Assembly (NCBI GenBank): GCA_018066805.1
Contig: JAGPVX010000063.1
Location: forward strand, 1-33,083
From: Paraperlucidibaca sp.
Lineage (GTDB): Bacteria > Pseudomonadota > Gammaproteobacteria > Pseudomonadales > Moraxellaceae
Direction: 5' to 3'
Length of the DNA: 33,083 bases
The translations under genes were made by a program, and so were the position numbers. This document shows, in pieces, positions 26,924 through 33,083 of the stretch (position 1 is the stretch's first letter; every line of letters starts with the position of its first letter). The notes under the pieces were generated by a model. The model worked only from the letters and a program-made list of their open reading frames with translations. It was not told the DNA's origin and searched no databases.

Positions 26924-27721
26924 TTAAGCTCCTGCCGCAACATGTGATTGTTTTTCATACAAAAATTGCAGCACGCTATGACGCAAATGCGTGTAGTGCG
27001 GGTCGTCAGCAAGTGCCAAACGATGACGTGGGCGCGGCAAGTCGATCTCTAAGATTTCGCCAACAGTGGCCGACGGGCCATTGGTCATCATGACGATACG
27101 GTCGGAGAGCAAAACCGCCTCATCGACATCGTGAGTAATCATGATCACGGTGTTGTTTAGGTCGCGCTGAATCTCCATCAAGGTGTCTTGCAAATGTGCA
27201 CGCGTCAGGGCATCCAAGGCACCGAAAGGCTCGTCCATGAGCAATACACGAGGCTGCATAGCCAAGGCTCGGGCAATGCCGACACGCTGCTTCATGCCAC
27301 CGGAAATCTCCGAGGGGCGTTTATGCAAAGCGTGACTCATGTGCACCAAGTTCAGGTTATGCGCTATCCACTCATTCATTTCAGCGCGCGTTTTTTGCCC
27401 ACGAAACACTGTACGCACCGCTAATTCGACGTTTTCCCAAACCGTCAGCCATGGCAGCAAGGAGTGATTTTGAAAGACAATGGCGCGCTCTGGACCTGGC
27501 TCGCAAACCTCTTTGCCATCCAAAATAATGCCGCCACTAGTCGCTTGCAGCAGGCCGCCAACAAGATTGAGCACGGTTGATTTGCCGCAGCCGGAGTGGC
27601 CAATGAGCGAGACAAACTCACCTTCAGCAATTTTTAAATTGACCTCTTTCAAGGCGTTATAGCTACCGCTGGCCGTGTTAAACGACATGCCCACATTGGA
27701 AATTTCTAATAATGTCTTCAT
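26924..27721 (-). CDS. nrtD: Nitrate ABC transporter, ATP-binding protein
   Basis: Cytoplasmic ATPase of 265 residues that powers nitrate/nitrite uptake with NrtA and NrtB. All motifs are present: Walker A GHSGCGKST, Q-loop VFQNHSLLPW, signature SGGMKQRV, Walker B VLLMDEPFGALD and switch His in ITHDVDEA. The sequence follows the NrtD/SsuB/TauB group, and the nitrate assignment comes from the operon. It lacks the NrtA-like C-terminal extension of cyanobacterial NrtC, so it is the single ATPase of the importer. It starts 1 base after the nrtB stop. Confidence 0.94.
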   Translation of the reverse strand: MKTLLEISNVGMSFNTASGSYNALKEVNLKIAEGEFVSLIGHSGCGKSTVLNLVGGLLQATSGGIILDGKEVCEPGPERAIVFQNHSLLPWLTVWENVELAVRTVFRGQKTRAEMNEWIAHNLNLVHMSHALHKRPSEISGGMKQRVGIARALAMQPRVLLMDEPFGALDALTRAHLQDTLMEIQRDLNNTVIMITHDVDEAVLLSDRIVMMTNGPSATVGEILEIDLPRPRHRLALADDPHYTHLRHSVLQFLYEKQSHVAAGA

Positions 27722-27722
27722 G

Positions 27723-28661
27723 TCATTCTCCGGACTGCCAATCGACTTTTCGTTGCAGCAACAGCATCACTCGATCAAGCGCAAAACCAATCAGACCAAT
27801 AACAATGACCGCGGTCATGATGCGACTGAGCGACTGCGAACTACCATTTTGAAACTCATCCCAAACGAACTTACCGAGACCGGGGTTCTGCGCCAGCATT
27901 TCGGCAGCAATCAACACCATCCATGCAATGCCCAAGGACACGCGCAGACCGGCGAACATCATAGGAACTGCTGATGGCAGGACGATTTTGATGACATGAG
28001 TGAACCAGTTCAGGCGCAAAACACGACTGACGTTATTGAGATCACTGCTCACCGCCTGTACACCAACAGCTGTGTTAAGCAGCGTCGGCCATATGCAGCA
28101 GAGCGTGACGGTGATCATCGACACCACAAACGAGCGCGACATCATGGGGTCTGCGCTGGTGTAGACCGAAGCCACCACCAGAGTCACCAAAGGCAACCAA
28201 GCCAATGGCGACACCGGTCGAAACAGCTGCACGATAGGGTTTATGGCCTGATGCGCAAAATGACTCAGGCCCATCACGATGCCGAGCGGAATCGCCAACA
28301 CAGAAGCCACCACGAAACCTGCCAGCACGGTCACCAAGCTGGTGATGATCTGATCAAAGAACGTCGGCGCGCCGGTGTACTGGCGACGCACTGGCTGCCA
28401 ATCAGGCTCAACAGCCAAACGCTCGGCAATGCGAAGCTCTTGGCGCTCAGAAAACGCATCACCCTTTGCGCGCTGAGCACGATGCTCCGCTACTAGGTTT
28501 TGCGCCTGCTCCACAACCTGCATAGGGCCTGGAAACTTACCCAACATGGTATCGATACGGCTCGATGCCACTTGCCAGATCATGAGGAACACCAGCAGCC
28601 CTAATAACGGAGCTATGGCTTGGCGCAAACAAGAGCGCGTGACGTTCATTAATGAATTCAT
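27723..28661 (-). CDS. nrtB: Nitrate ABC transporter, permease
   Basis: Inner-membrane permease of 312 residues with about six helices. After TM1 (LLGLLVFLMIWQVASS) there is a soluble stretch of about 70 residues, which is usual for proteobacterial NrtB. The BPD-transporter core then contains the EAA-type loop EMLAQNPGLGKFVWDEF that docks on the ATPase. The final helix is IGLIGFALDRVMLLLQRKV. The gap from nrtA is 21 bases and to nrtD 1 base. The nitrate/nitrite specificity is inferred from the operon and from the NrtA-type binding protein. Confidence 0.93.
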   Translation of the reverse strand: MNSLMNVTRSCLRQAIAPLLGLLVFLMIWQVASSRIDTMLGKFPGPMQVVEQAQNLVAEHRAQRAKGDAFSERQELRIAERLAVEPDWQPVRRQYTGAPTFFDQIITSLVTVLAGFVVASVLAIPLGIVMGLSHFAHQAINPIVQLFRPVSPLAWLPLVTLVVASVYTSADPMMSRSFVVSMITVTLCCIWPTLLNTAVGVQAVSSDLNNVSRVLRLNWFTHVIKIVLPSAVPMMFAGLRVSLGIAWMVLIAAEMLAQNPGLGKFVWDEFQNGSSQSLSRIMTAVIVIGLIGFALDRVMLLLQRKVDWQSGE

Positions 28662-28682
28662 ATGAGCAATCTCTTACACAAC

Positions 28683-30050
28683 TTAAGGAACTTGCTTGCC
28701 TTTCAGGCCAATGCGGAAGCTATCGATATAGGCATTTGGCTTGCGGCCATCGAAACTGATGCCATCGATAAACGTCGTTGCCTTGACTGGACGAAACCCA
28801 CTTTCAGTGGCGAAGTCTGGAAAGTCACTGGCCTTCAACTTGCCTTCGCTAATCAGCTCCTGCGCTGCTTGACGGTAGATGTCAGGGCGAAACACGCGCT
28901 TGGCCATTTCCAGATACCAGCCATCAGGCTTGGCTTCAGGGATTTGTCCCCAGCGACGCATTTGCGTGAGATACCAGACCGCATCGGAATAGAACGGGTA
29001 GGTAGCGTGGTAACGGAAGAACACATTGAAGTCTGGCAGTGAGCGTTGATCACCTTTCTCGAACTCAAACTTGCCGGTCATGCTGTTAGCAATGATGGGA
29101 TAGTCGGCGCCGACATAGATGGACTTACTAATAAGCTTGGCTGCTGCCGGACGATTGGCGTTGTTGTTTGCATCTAGCCATTGGCCTGCGCGAATCAGCG
29201 CTTTCACGAGGCGAATATGCGTGTTTGGATGCGCCTCGGCCCATTGCCGGCTAACCCCGAAAACCTTCTCCGCGACATTGTTACGAATGGCCTGATCAGC
29301 GATCACCGGCACGCCAATGCCACGAAAGACTGCCTGCTGATTCCACGGCTCACCGACGCAATAACCATTGATGGTGCCAGCCTCTAGTGTCGAAGGCATT
29401 TGTGGCGGCGGAGTCACAGAAATCTGCACGTCTGCCTTCAAATTACCGGCGGTATTGCCGCGCTGCGGCGCGTAGAATCCGGGGTTAATGCCACCAGCGG
29501 CCAACCAATAACGTAGTTCATAGTTGTGGGTCGATACCGGAAACACCATGCCAAACTTCAGTGGCTTACCTTGCTTTAAGGCTTGATCCACCACCGGCTT
29601 CAACGTGCTAGCAGAGATCGGATGAACTGGCTTGCCGCCCTTCATCGGCACCTGCTTCTTCATTTTCGCCCACAAGTCATTAGACATAGTGCAGGCGTTG
29701 CCGTTGAGGTCCATGGTGAATGCCGTGATGATCTCGGCCTTCGTGCCATAGCCCAAGGTGGCTCCCAACGGTTGCCCTGCTAACATATGAGCACCATCGA
29801 GCTCACCGGAAATCACACGATCTAGCAGCACTTTCCAGTTCGCCTGCGCTTCTAGCGAGACATACAAGCCTTCATCTTCGAAATAGCCACGATCATAAGC
29901 AACCGCTAACGGCGCCATATCAGTCAGCTTAATAAAGCCCAGCTTAAGTTCATCTTTTTCCGGAAAGCCTACTTTGGCCTGTGCCATAACCGGCAGTGCG
30001 GCGGCTAAGCCGGCCACTACAAGCCAAGATTTCAGTCTGCGATATGCCAT
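28683..30050 (-). CDS. nrtA: Nitrate-binding protein of the ABC importer
   Basis: Periplasmic nitrate/nitrite-binding protein of 455 residues. The ATG at 30050 is chosen because AAGGAG lies 8 bases upstream and a Sec signal peptide follows (MAYRRLKSWLVVAGLAA, cut after VMAQA). The frame is open 51 codons further upstream, but that part runs through the leader hairpins and terminator and is not credible as protein. NrtA family segments are clear: LKLGFIKLTDMAPLAVAYDRGYFEDEGL, TAFTMDLNGNACTMS, FGMVFPVSTHNYELRYWLAAGG and NGYCVGEPWNQQAV. It is the first gene of the nrt-nir-nas operon and is controlled by the sigma-54 promoter and ANTAR-type leader just upstream. The cytosolic sensor NasS, encoded before the promoter, is its paralogue. 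Confidence 0.95.
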   Translation of the reverse strand: MAYRRLKSWLVVAGLAAALPVMAQAKVGFPEKDELKLGFIKLTDMAPLAVAYDRGYFEDEGLYVSLEAQANWKVLLDRVISGELDGAHMLAGQPLGATLGYGTKAEIITAFTMDLNGNACTMSNDLWAKMKKQVPMKGGKPVHPISASTLKPVVDQALKQGKPLKFGMVFPVSTHNYELRYWLAAGGINPGFYAPQRGNTAGNLKADVQISVTPPPQMPSTLEAGTINGYCVGEPWNQQAVFRGIGVPVIADQAIRNNVAEKVFGVSRQWAEAHPNTHIRLVKALIRAGQWLDANNNANRPAAAKLISKSIYVGADYPIIANSMTGKFEFEKGDQRSLPDFNVFFRYHATYPFYSDAVWYLTQMRRWGQIPEAKPDGWYLEMAKRVFRPDIYRQAAQELISEGKLKASDFPDFATESGFRPVKATTFIDGISFDGRKPNAYIDSFRIGLKGKQVP

Positions 30051-30068
30051 CGATGCATCTCCTTGGAC

Positions 30069-30121
30069 AAAAAAAACGCCCACTGCCTGACCCCAGACAT
30101 CTAGGGTTTTGCAGTGAGCGC
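30069..30121 (-). terminator. nrtA: Regulated intrinsic terminator in the nrtA leader
   Basis: CGCTCACTGC (30120-30111) pairs with GCAGTGGGCG (30086-30077) over 10 bases with one G-U pair. An inner helix CCCTAG/CTGGGG extends the hairpin, and eight U follow (30076-30069). It ends only about 18 bases before the nrtA start, so it would stop transcription of the whole operon unless prevented. Its 5' arm shares bases with the second ANTAR-type hairpin, so the two cannot form together. Confidence 0.88.
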
Positions 30122-30167
30122 CATTGCTCAACGTAAATTGTGTGCTGTGAAGACCGTCATTGGTCTT
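30115..30167 (-). ncRNA. ANTAR-target antiterminator RNA element (two hexaloop hairpins)
   Basis: On the minus strand, AAGACC (30167-30162) and GGTCTT (30155-30150) enclose the six-base loop AATGAC. After a 19-base linker, TGAGC (30130-30126) and GCTCA (30119-30115) enclose AATGGC. Both loops have A at position 1 and G at position 4, the conserved bases of the RNA motif bound by ANTAR regulators. The second hairpin uses bases of the terminator's 5' arm, so NasT binding should favour read-through. NasT is encoded just upstream. Confidence 0.88.
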
Positions 30168-30182
30168 GCATATAAGAGTTAT

Positions 30183-30198
30183 AGCAACCGCCGTGCCA
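30183..30198 (-). promoter_or_regulatory. Sigma-54 promoter of the nrtA-nasA operon
   Basis: On the minus strand TGGCAC-GGCGG-TTGCT (30198-30183) matches the sigma-54 -24/-12 consensus exactly, with GG and GC in correct phase. The predicted transcript start near 30172 lies only a few bases before the first hexaloop hairpin, giving a leader of about 122 bases. This implies control by nitrogen status through an activator such as NtrC. Confidence 0.87.
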
Positions 30199-30272
30199 AC
30201 CAAGCTAAAACGCTACTTTCAATCACTTAGGCACATTTTGTAGGACAATATGTGGGTATTTACGCGTAGCGC

Positions 30273-30308
30273 TGCACCACGAATGCACTAGCTATGGGTC
30301 TAATGCAC
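30273..30308 (+). promoter_or_regulatory. Three TGCAC half-sites, candidate NtrC enhancer
   Basis: TGCAC occurs at 30273-30277, 30284-30288 and 30304-30308 in the same orientation, spaced 11 and 20 bases, close to one and two helix turns. They lie about 100-136 bases upstream of the predicted nrtA-operon start, where NtrC enhancers are usual. The full palindrome TGCAC-N7-GTGCA is not present, so the assignment is tentative. Confidence 0.35.
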
Positions 30309-30310
30309 CA

Positions 30311-31495
30311 TCATGGGCTGAGCACGCTGGGGTAGCAGGCAGCATCAATAAAAGCATCGGGCAGAATGGCTAGGCGGTCACGTACACCAGCCACAGAGGC
30401 CGACTGATCATGTTCGCCTTCAATCTTAGCGTCGGCACACGGAGCATCGGTTAAGTCGTGCAAAAACTCTCGATAACAGTCTGGCCGCCAGCAACTAGCA
30501 ATAAGTTCAGATGGCAAACGCTCGGGCAGTTGCTGCCAGCAGTGCATTTGTAGCAATAACCAACGCGCCTGCGACTGCCATGGAAAGTTGGCATCGGCTC
30601 CACCAAATTGATGAAAGTGGCTCGCGGCCACCGGCTGCTGCGCCAAGCCTATTGGCAGTCGCCCCTGGAACGGCAAAGCTAGACAGTCTTGCGGCACAGC
30701 CATTGTGTGTTGCTCTGCAAGTATGCCCAAGGCCGCTTCAGGCTCTCGCGCAACCCGCTCGCCGGCACGAAATAATGCACGCACTAGCGCGGCATGCTGC
30801 TGCGGATGCTGCTCCGCCCAGCGCACGCTGACGCCGAGCACTTTCTCTGGCGCGTTTTGCCAAATCTGATGACCAGTGAGCAAAACTTGGCCAGCACCAC
30901 TCATCAGCGCCCAGCTATTCCACGGCTCGCCGGAACAAAAACCATCGATGTGACCCAAGCGCAAGTGGTCAGCCATCTGTGACGGCGGCAACACTACCAT
31001 CTTGATGTCTTGATCAGGATCAATACCCGCCGAGGCCAGCCAATAGCGCAGCAAATAGGCGTGGCTAGAAAAAGGGAAAACCACAGCCCAGACCAGTTGC
31101 TTTTGATGGCGCTGGCGCCGCTGGCGTATGCAATCGGCTAGCGCATGGGCGCACGCTAGCGGCGAGTCAGCGACAGCAACATCGCTGAGTTCACTAAACA
31201 GCGCCTTTGATACCGTGATGGCATTGCCGTTGCGGCCAAGGCCGTAGGCAGTCATTAAAGGCACTTGCAAACCCGCCAACCCCAGCGTTGTCGATAACAC
31301 CATGGGGGCTAATAAAGGTGCTGCATCAATTTGTCCGACCGTTAAGCGGTCGCGCAAAGTTGCCCAGGAGGTTTCGCACTGTAGCGCCACCTGCACACCT
31401 TCCTCGGCAAAATAGCCCCACGCTTCGGCTGCCAGTAACGGCAGGCTATCGGTCAACGGCATATAGCCTATACGCACCACTGAAGACTCAGACAC
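30311..31495 (-). CDS. nasS: Nitrate/nitrite sensor NasS (cytosolic NrtA paralogue)
   Basis: Cytosolic sensor of 394 residues related to NrtA but without a signal peptide (GTG start, MSESSVVRIGYMPLTDSLPLL). Binding-protein segments match NrtA: WAVVFPFSSHAYLLRYWLASAG, DGFCSGEPWNSWALM and VLGVSVRWAEQHPQQHAALVRALFRAG. In Azotobacter, Pseudomonas and Paracoccus, NasS holds NasT inactive and lets it go when nitrate or nitrite binds. The gene starts 1 base after the nasT stop, so the pair is made together. No terminator lies between its stop and the nrtA promoter, and the candidate activator half-sites begin right after its stop codon. Confidence 0.94.
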   Translation of the reverse strand: MSESSVVRIGYMPLTDSLPLLAAEAWGYFAEEGVQVALQCETSWATLRDRLTVGQIDAAPLLAPMVLSTTLGLAGLQVPLMTAYGLGRNGNAITVSKALFSELSDVAVADSPLACAHALADCIRQRRQRHQKQLVWAVVFPFSSHAYLLRYWLASAGIDPDQDIKMVVLPPSQMADHLRLGHIDGFCSGEPWNSWALMSGAGQVLLTGHQIWQNAPEKVLGVSVRWAEQHPQQHAALVRALFRAGERVAREPEAALGILAEQHTMAVPQDCLALPFQGRLPIGLAQQPVAASHFHQFGGADANFPWQSQARWLLLQMHCWQQLPERLPSELIASCWRPDCYREFLHDLTDAPCADAKIEGEHDQSASVAGVRDRLAILPDAFIDAACYPSVLSP

Positions 31496-31496
31496 C

Positions 31497-32096
31497 CTAT
31501 TTCCCCTCTAGTAGCTGCAATACCGCCAGCACATTGGTCGCTACTTCACCGAGTCGCTGGCCACGATCCATGGCCAATTTGCGCAATGCTTTGTAGGCCT
31601 CTTCCTCACTTAAACCCCGACTTTTCATCAGCATGAGTTTGGCTTGATCAATGCGTTTGCGATCGGCTAATTGATGGCGCGTGGTCTCTAACTCCGAACG
31701 CAGCGCGTGATACTCACGAAAGCGCGCAATAGCGACATCCACAATTGGGCGCACGCGATCGGCCTTCACACCACCAGCGACATAAGCACTCACGCCAGCC
31801 TGCACCGCTCGCTCAATGGTGCTGCTGTCACCATCGGCAGTAAACATAACCACCGGACGCGGCGCATCGCGATGCAAGCTCGCCATGGTGTCTAAGGTGT
31901 CGCGGTCAGGCGAATCAATATCAATGATGATGACGTCGGGCTCATGGGCACGCACAGCGGCAATCAGGCCAGCGGCACTAATCAATTTGGCGACCACGCG
32001 AAAGCCCTGATCGCTGAGCGCTTGCTCGAGCAAGGCCATGCGCGGCGCTTGGTCATCAACCAACATGACACTGAGCGCAGGAGAAGGTGGGGTCAC
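31497..32096 (-). CDS. nasT: ANTAR-domain antiterminator NasT
   Basis: Cytosolic RNA-binding regulator of 199 residues. The receiver-like domain (about residues 8-125) has DD at 14-15, Asp59 at the place of the phospho-acceptor, and the NasT-specific stretch DSPDRDTLD. A helical linker (RFREYHALRSELETTRHQL) leads to the C-terminal ANTAR domain, with RKRIDQAKLMLMKSRGLSEEEAY as its signature. In the known systems NasT is governed by NasS binding rather than phosphorylation, and it binds hexaloop hairpins to prevent termination. Its target is visible in the nrtA leader about 1.3 kb downstream. The start is GTG; the next Met would remove the first beta strand. A sigma-54-like promoter lies about 24 bases before the start. 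Confidence 0.95.
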   Translation of the reverse strand: MTPPSPALSVMLVDDQAPRMALLEQALSDQGFRVVAKLISAAGLIAAVRAHEPDVIIIDIDSPDRDTLDTMASLHRDAPRPVVMFTADGDSSTIERAVQAGVSAYVAGGVKADRVRPIVDVAIARFREYHALRSELETTRHQLADRKRIDQAKLMLMKSRGLSEEEAYKALRKLAMDRGQRLGEVATNVLAVLQLLEGK

Positions 32097-32130
32097 GGCG
32101 GTAAATACTCAAAAATCGATAATTAGTTGC

Positions 32131-32146
32131 TGCAAGGCATATGCCA
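32131..32146 (-). promoter_or_regulatory. Sigma-54-like promoter of nasTS
   Basis: On the minus strand TGGCAT-ATGCC-TTGCA (32146-32131) keeps the GG and GC of the -24/-12 elements in correct phase and differs from TGGCAC-N5-TTGCW by one base. The predicted start near 32120 is 24 bases before the nasT GTG. Confidence 0.6.
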
Positions 32147-32157
32147 AAAATTGAGTT

Positions 32158-32173
32158 GGGCACGGTCATTGCA
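32158..32173 (+). promoter_or_regulatory. Sigma-54-like promoter upstream of mobA
   Basis: On the plus strand GGGCAC-GGTCA-TTGCA (32158-32173) differs from the TGGCAC-N5-TTGCW consensus only at its first base. The predicted transcript start, about 12 bases beyond the GC, falls at or beside the mobA ATG (32184), so the message would be nearly leaderless. No ribosome site is seen before that ATG. Confidence 0.5.
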
Positions 32174-32183
32174 TAAATTCAGC

Positions 32184-32780
32184 ATGAATACTGACTTGAC
32201 CCTACTGCCACCTTGCTCCGTTCTGCTGCTTTGCGGCGGACGCGGCTTGCGCATGGGTGGGCGTGATAAAGGCCTACTGCCTTGGCATGGCCGCCCTTTA
32301 ATAGCGTGGCTAGCCGACATGGCACATGAAGTCAGCAATGACGTGCTGATTTCATGTAATCGCCACGAGGATGAGTACGCCCGTTATAGCCGGCACTGTC
32401 TAAGCGATGGCAATGATGATTTCTCTGGACCACTAGCAGGCATTCGCACCGGCCTAGCGCACTGCCAGCATACGCAGTTACTGGTATTGCCTTGTGATGC
32501 ACCAAAAGTGACCACTGAAATCTTAAATGCGCTACGAGTGCACAGCTCAGCACACCAAAATCAAGCAGTCATGCTGCAACAAGCACAGCAATGGCAACCA
32601 CTCTTTAGCCTCTGGCCTAGCCACTTAGGCCCTGCCTTAGATCAGGCATGGCTGGCTGGTGAGCGAAGCCCGTTGCGGTTTCTGCTGGCACAACAGGCAC
32701 AAGCCTTGCAGTACCCCGTAGGCGATAGCCGCTTGGTCAATATCAATAATCCGGAGCAACTTCATGCCATCTGTCCCTAA
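32184..32780 (+). CDS. mobA: Molybdenum cofactor guanylyltransferase
   Basis: Cytosolic enzyme of 198 residues that attaches GMP to molybdopterin, giving the MGD cofactor needed by NasA. The nucleotide-binding signature [21 protein letters not shown] is at the N-terminus, followed by [14 protein letters not shown] and [10 protein letters not shown], which holds the metal-binding aspartate. The C-terminal RSPLRFLL and NINNPEQL segments also match MobA. The ATG at 32184 is the only start that gives a family-like N-terminus; a TTG further upstream lies within the promoter sites. It is divergent from nasT and overlaps moaC by 17 bases. Its place beside the nitrate genes suggests supply of cofactor when nitrate is the nitrogen source. 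Confidence 0.92.
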   Translation: MNTDLTLLPPCSVLLLCGGRGLRMGGRDKGLLPWHGRPLIAWLADMAHEVSNDVLISCNRHEDEYARYSRHCLSDGNDDFSGPLAGIRTGLAHCQHTQLLVLPCDAPKVTTEILNALRVHSSAHQNQAVMLQQAQQWQPLFSLWPSHLGPALDQAWLAGERSPLRFLLAQQAQALQYPVGDSRLVNINNPEQLHAICP

Positions 32781-33083
32781 ATTCACCCACCTCGATGCAC
32801 AAGGCCATGCGCAGATGGTGGATGTTAGCGACAAGGCTGTGACTGTGCGTGAAGCTCGGGCGGAGGCCATTGTGCGCATGCTGCCAAGTACGCTTGAGCG
32901 GCTCATTGCCGGCGATATGCCGAAAGGCGATGTCTTTGCCGTCGCACGCATAGCTGGTATCTGCGCAGCAAAACGCACACACGATCTCATTCCGCTCTGC
33001 CACGCCCTCGCGCTCAGCGCCGTTGAAGTCGAACTAGCAGCCTGCGCAAATGATGCTGTGCGCATCCGCACCCGCTGCAAACT
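32764..33083 (+). CDS. moaC: Cyclic pyranopterin monophosphate synthase (3' end missing)
   Basis: First 106 codons of MoaC, cut by the window edge; E. coli MoaC has 161 residues. The enzyme converts the MoaA product into cyclic pyranopterin monophosphate, an early step of molybdenum cofactor synthesis. HMVDVS-like [20 protein letters not shown], the [19 protein letters not shown] loop and [11 protein letters not shown] with the catalytic histidine are present. The ATG at 32764 lies inside mobA in another frame, and GGAG is 7 bases upstream (32753-32756), so translation is probably coupled to mobA. More cofactor genes may follow beyond the window. Confidence 0.93.
   Translation, partial: MPSVPKFTHLDAQGHAQMVDVSDKAVTVREARAEAIVRMLPSTLERLIAGDMPKGDVFAVARIAGICAAKRTHDLIPLCHALALSAVEVELAACANDAVRIRTRCK

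Noticed and set aside
27996-28496. 166-codon open frame on the plus strand
   Set aside because: It is antisense to nrtB, His/Gln/Arg-rich, and has no recognisable domain.
30051-30203. 51-codon upstream extension of nrtA
   Set aside because: It runs through the hexaloop hairpins and terminator and would bury the signal peptide; the ATG at 30050 has AAGGAG at the right distance.
32637-33080. 147-codon open frame on the minus strand
   Set aside because: It is the antisense shadow of mobA and moaC, both of which are clear.
1-33083. Mobile element, CRISPR array, tRNA or rRNA
   Set aside because: No transposase, integrase, regularly spaced repeats or RNA-gene signatures were recognised on either strand.

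Overview
The window is about 33 kb of a moderately GC-rich, gene-dense chromosome. The protein families and operon styles (RND efflux pair with TetR, OruR-type AraC regulators, NasS/NasT-controlled nitrate assimilation, OsmC-YcaO fusion, FabH, MobA/MoaC) point to a free-living, probably aquatic gammaproteobacterium. Genus cannot be fixed from the sequence alone. No rRNA, tRNA, insertion sequence, phage gene or CRISPR array was seen. Both edges cut genes: an AbgT-family transporter at the left and moaC at the right.

Left part (1-9.6 kb): the end of an AbgT transporter, a sodium/solute symporter and a PIG3-type quinone oxidoreductase run on the plus strand, followed by a four-repeat membrane protein. 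They converge on an RND efflux operon (adaptor lipoprotein plus permease, minus strand). A divergent TetR regulator sits next to that operon, and a palindrome lies inside their overlapping promoters.

Middle part (9.6-18.9 kb): a lipid-modification neighbourhood. It holds a membrane fatty acid desaturase and a sterol desaturase/fatty acid hydroxylase family protein, the latter in an operon with a degenerate metallo-beta-lactamase-like protein. Each oxygenase gene is divergent from its own AraC regulator of the OruR type. Then come an OsmC-YcaO fusion protein, FabH and a PhzF-family protein.

Right part (18.9-33 kb): a complete assimilatory nitrate system on the minus strand, read from right to left: nasT, nasS, then nrtA-nrtB-nrtD-nirB-nirD-FAD reductase-nasA-porin. 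nrtABD is the ABC importer, nirBD the nitrite reductase, and nasA the molybdenum nitrate reductase. A separate FAD/NAD(P)H protein probably feeds electrons to nasA, and an outer-membrane porin is translationally coupled to nasA. mobA and moaC (molybdenum cofactor) diverge from nasT.

The regulatory logic can be read directly. A consensus sigma-54 promoter precedes nrtA. The transcript then begins with two hexaloop hairpins that fit the ANTAR-binding RNA motif, and the second overlaps the 5' arm of a strong intrinsic terminator just before the nrtA ribosome site. This fits nitrogen limitation (sigma-54/NtrC) starting transcription and nitrate (NasS releasing NasT) allowing read-through. Further sigma-54-like sites precede nasT and mobA, so cofactor synthesis may be tied to the same nitrogen control.
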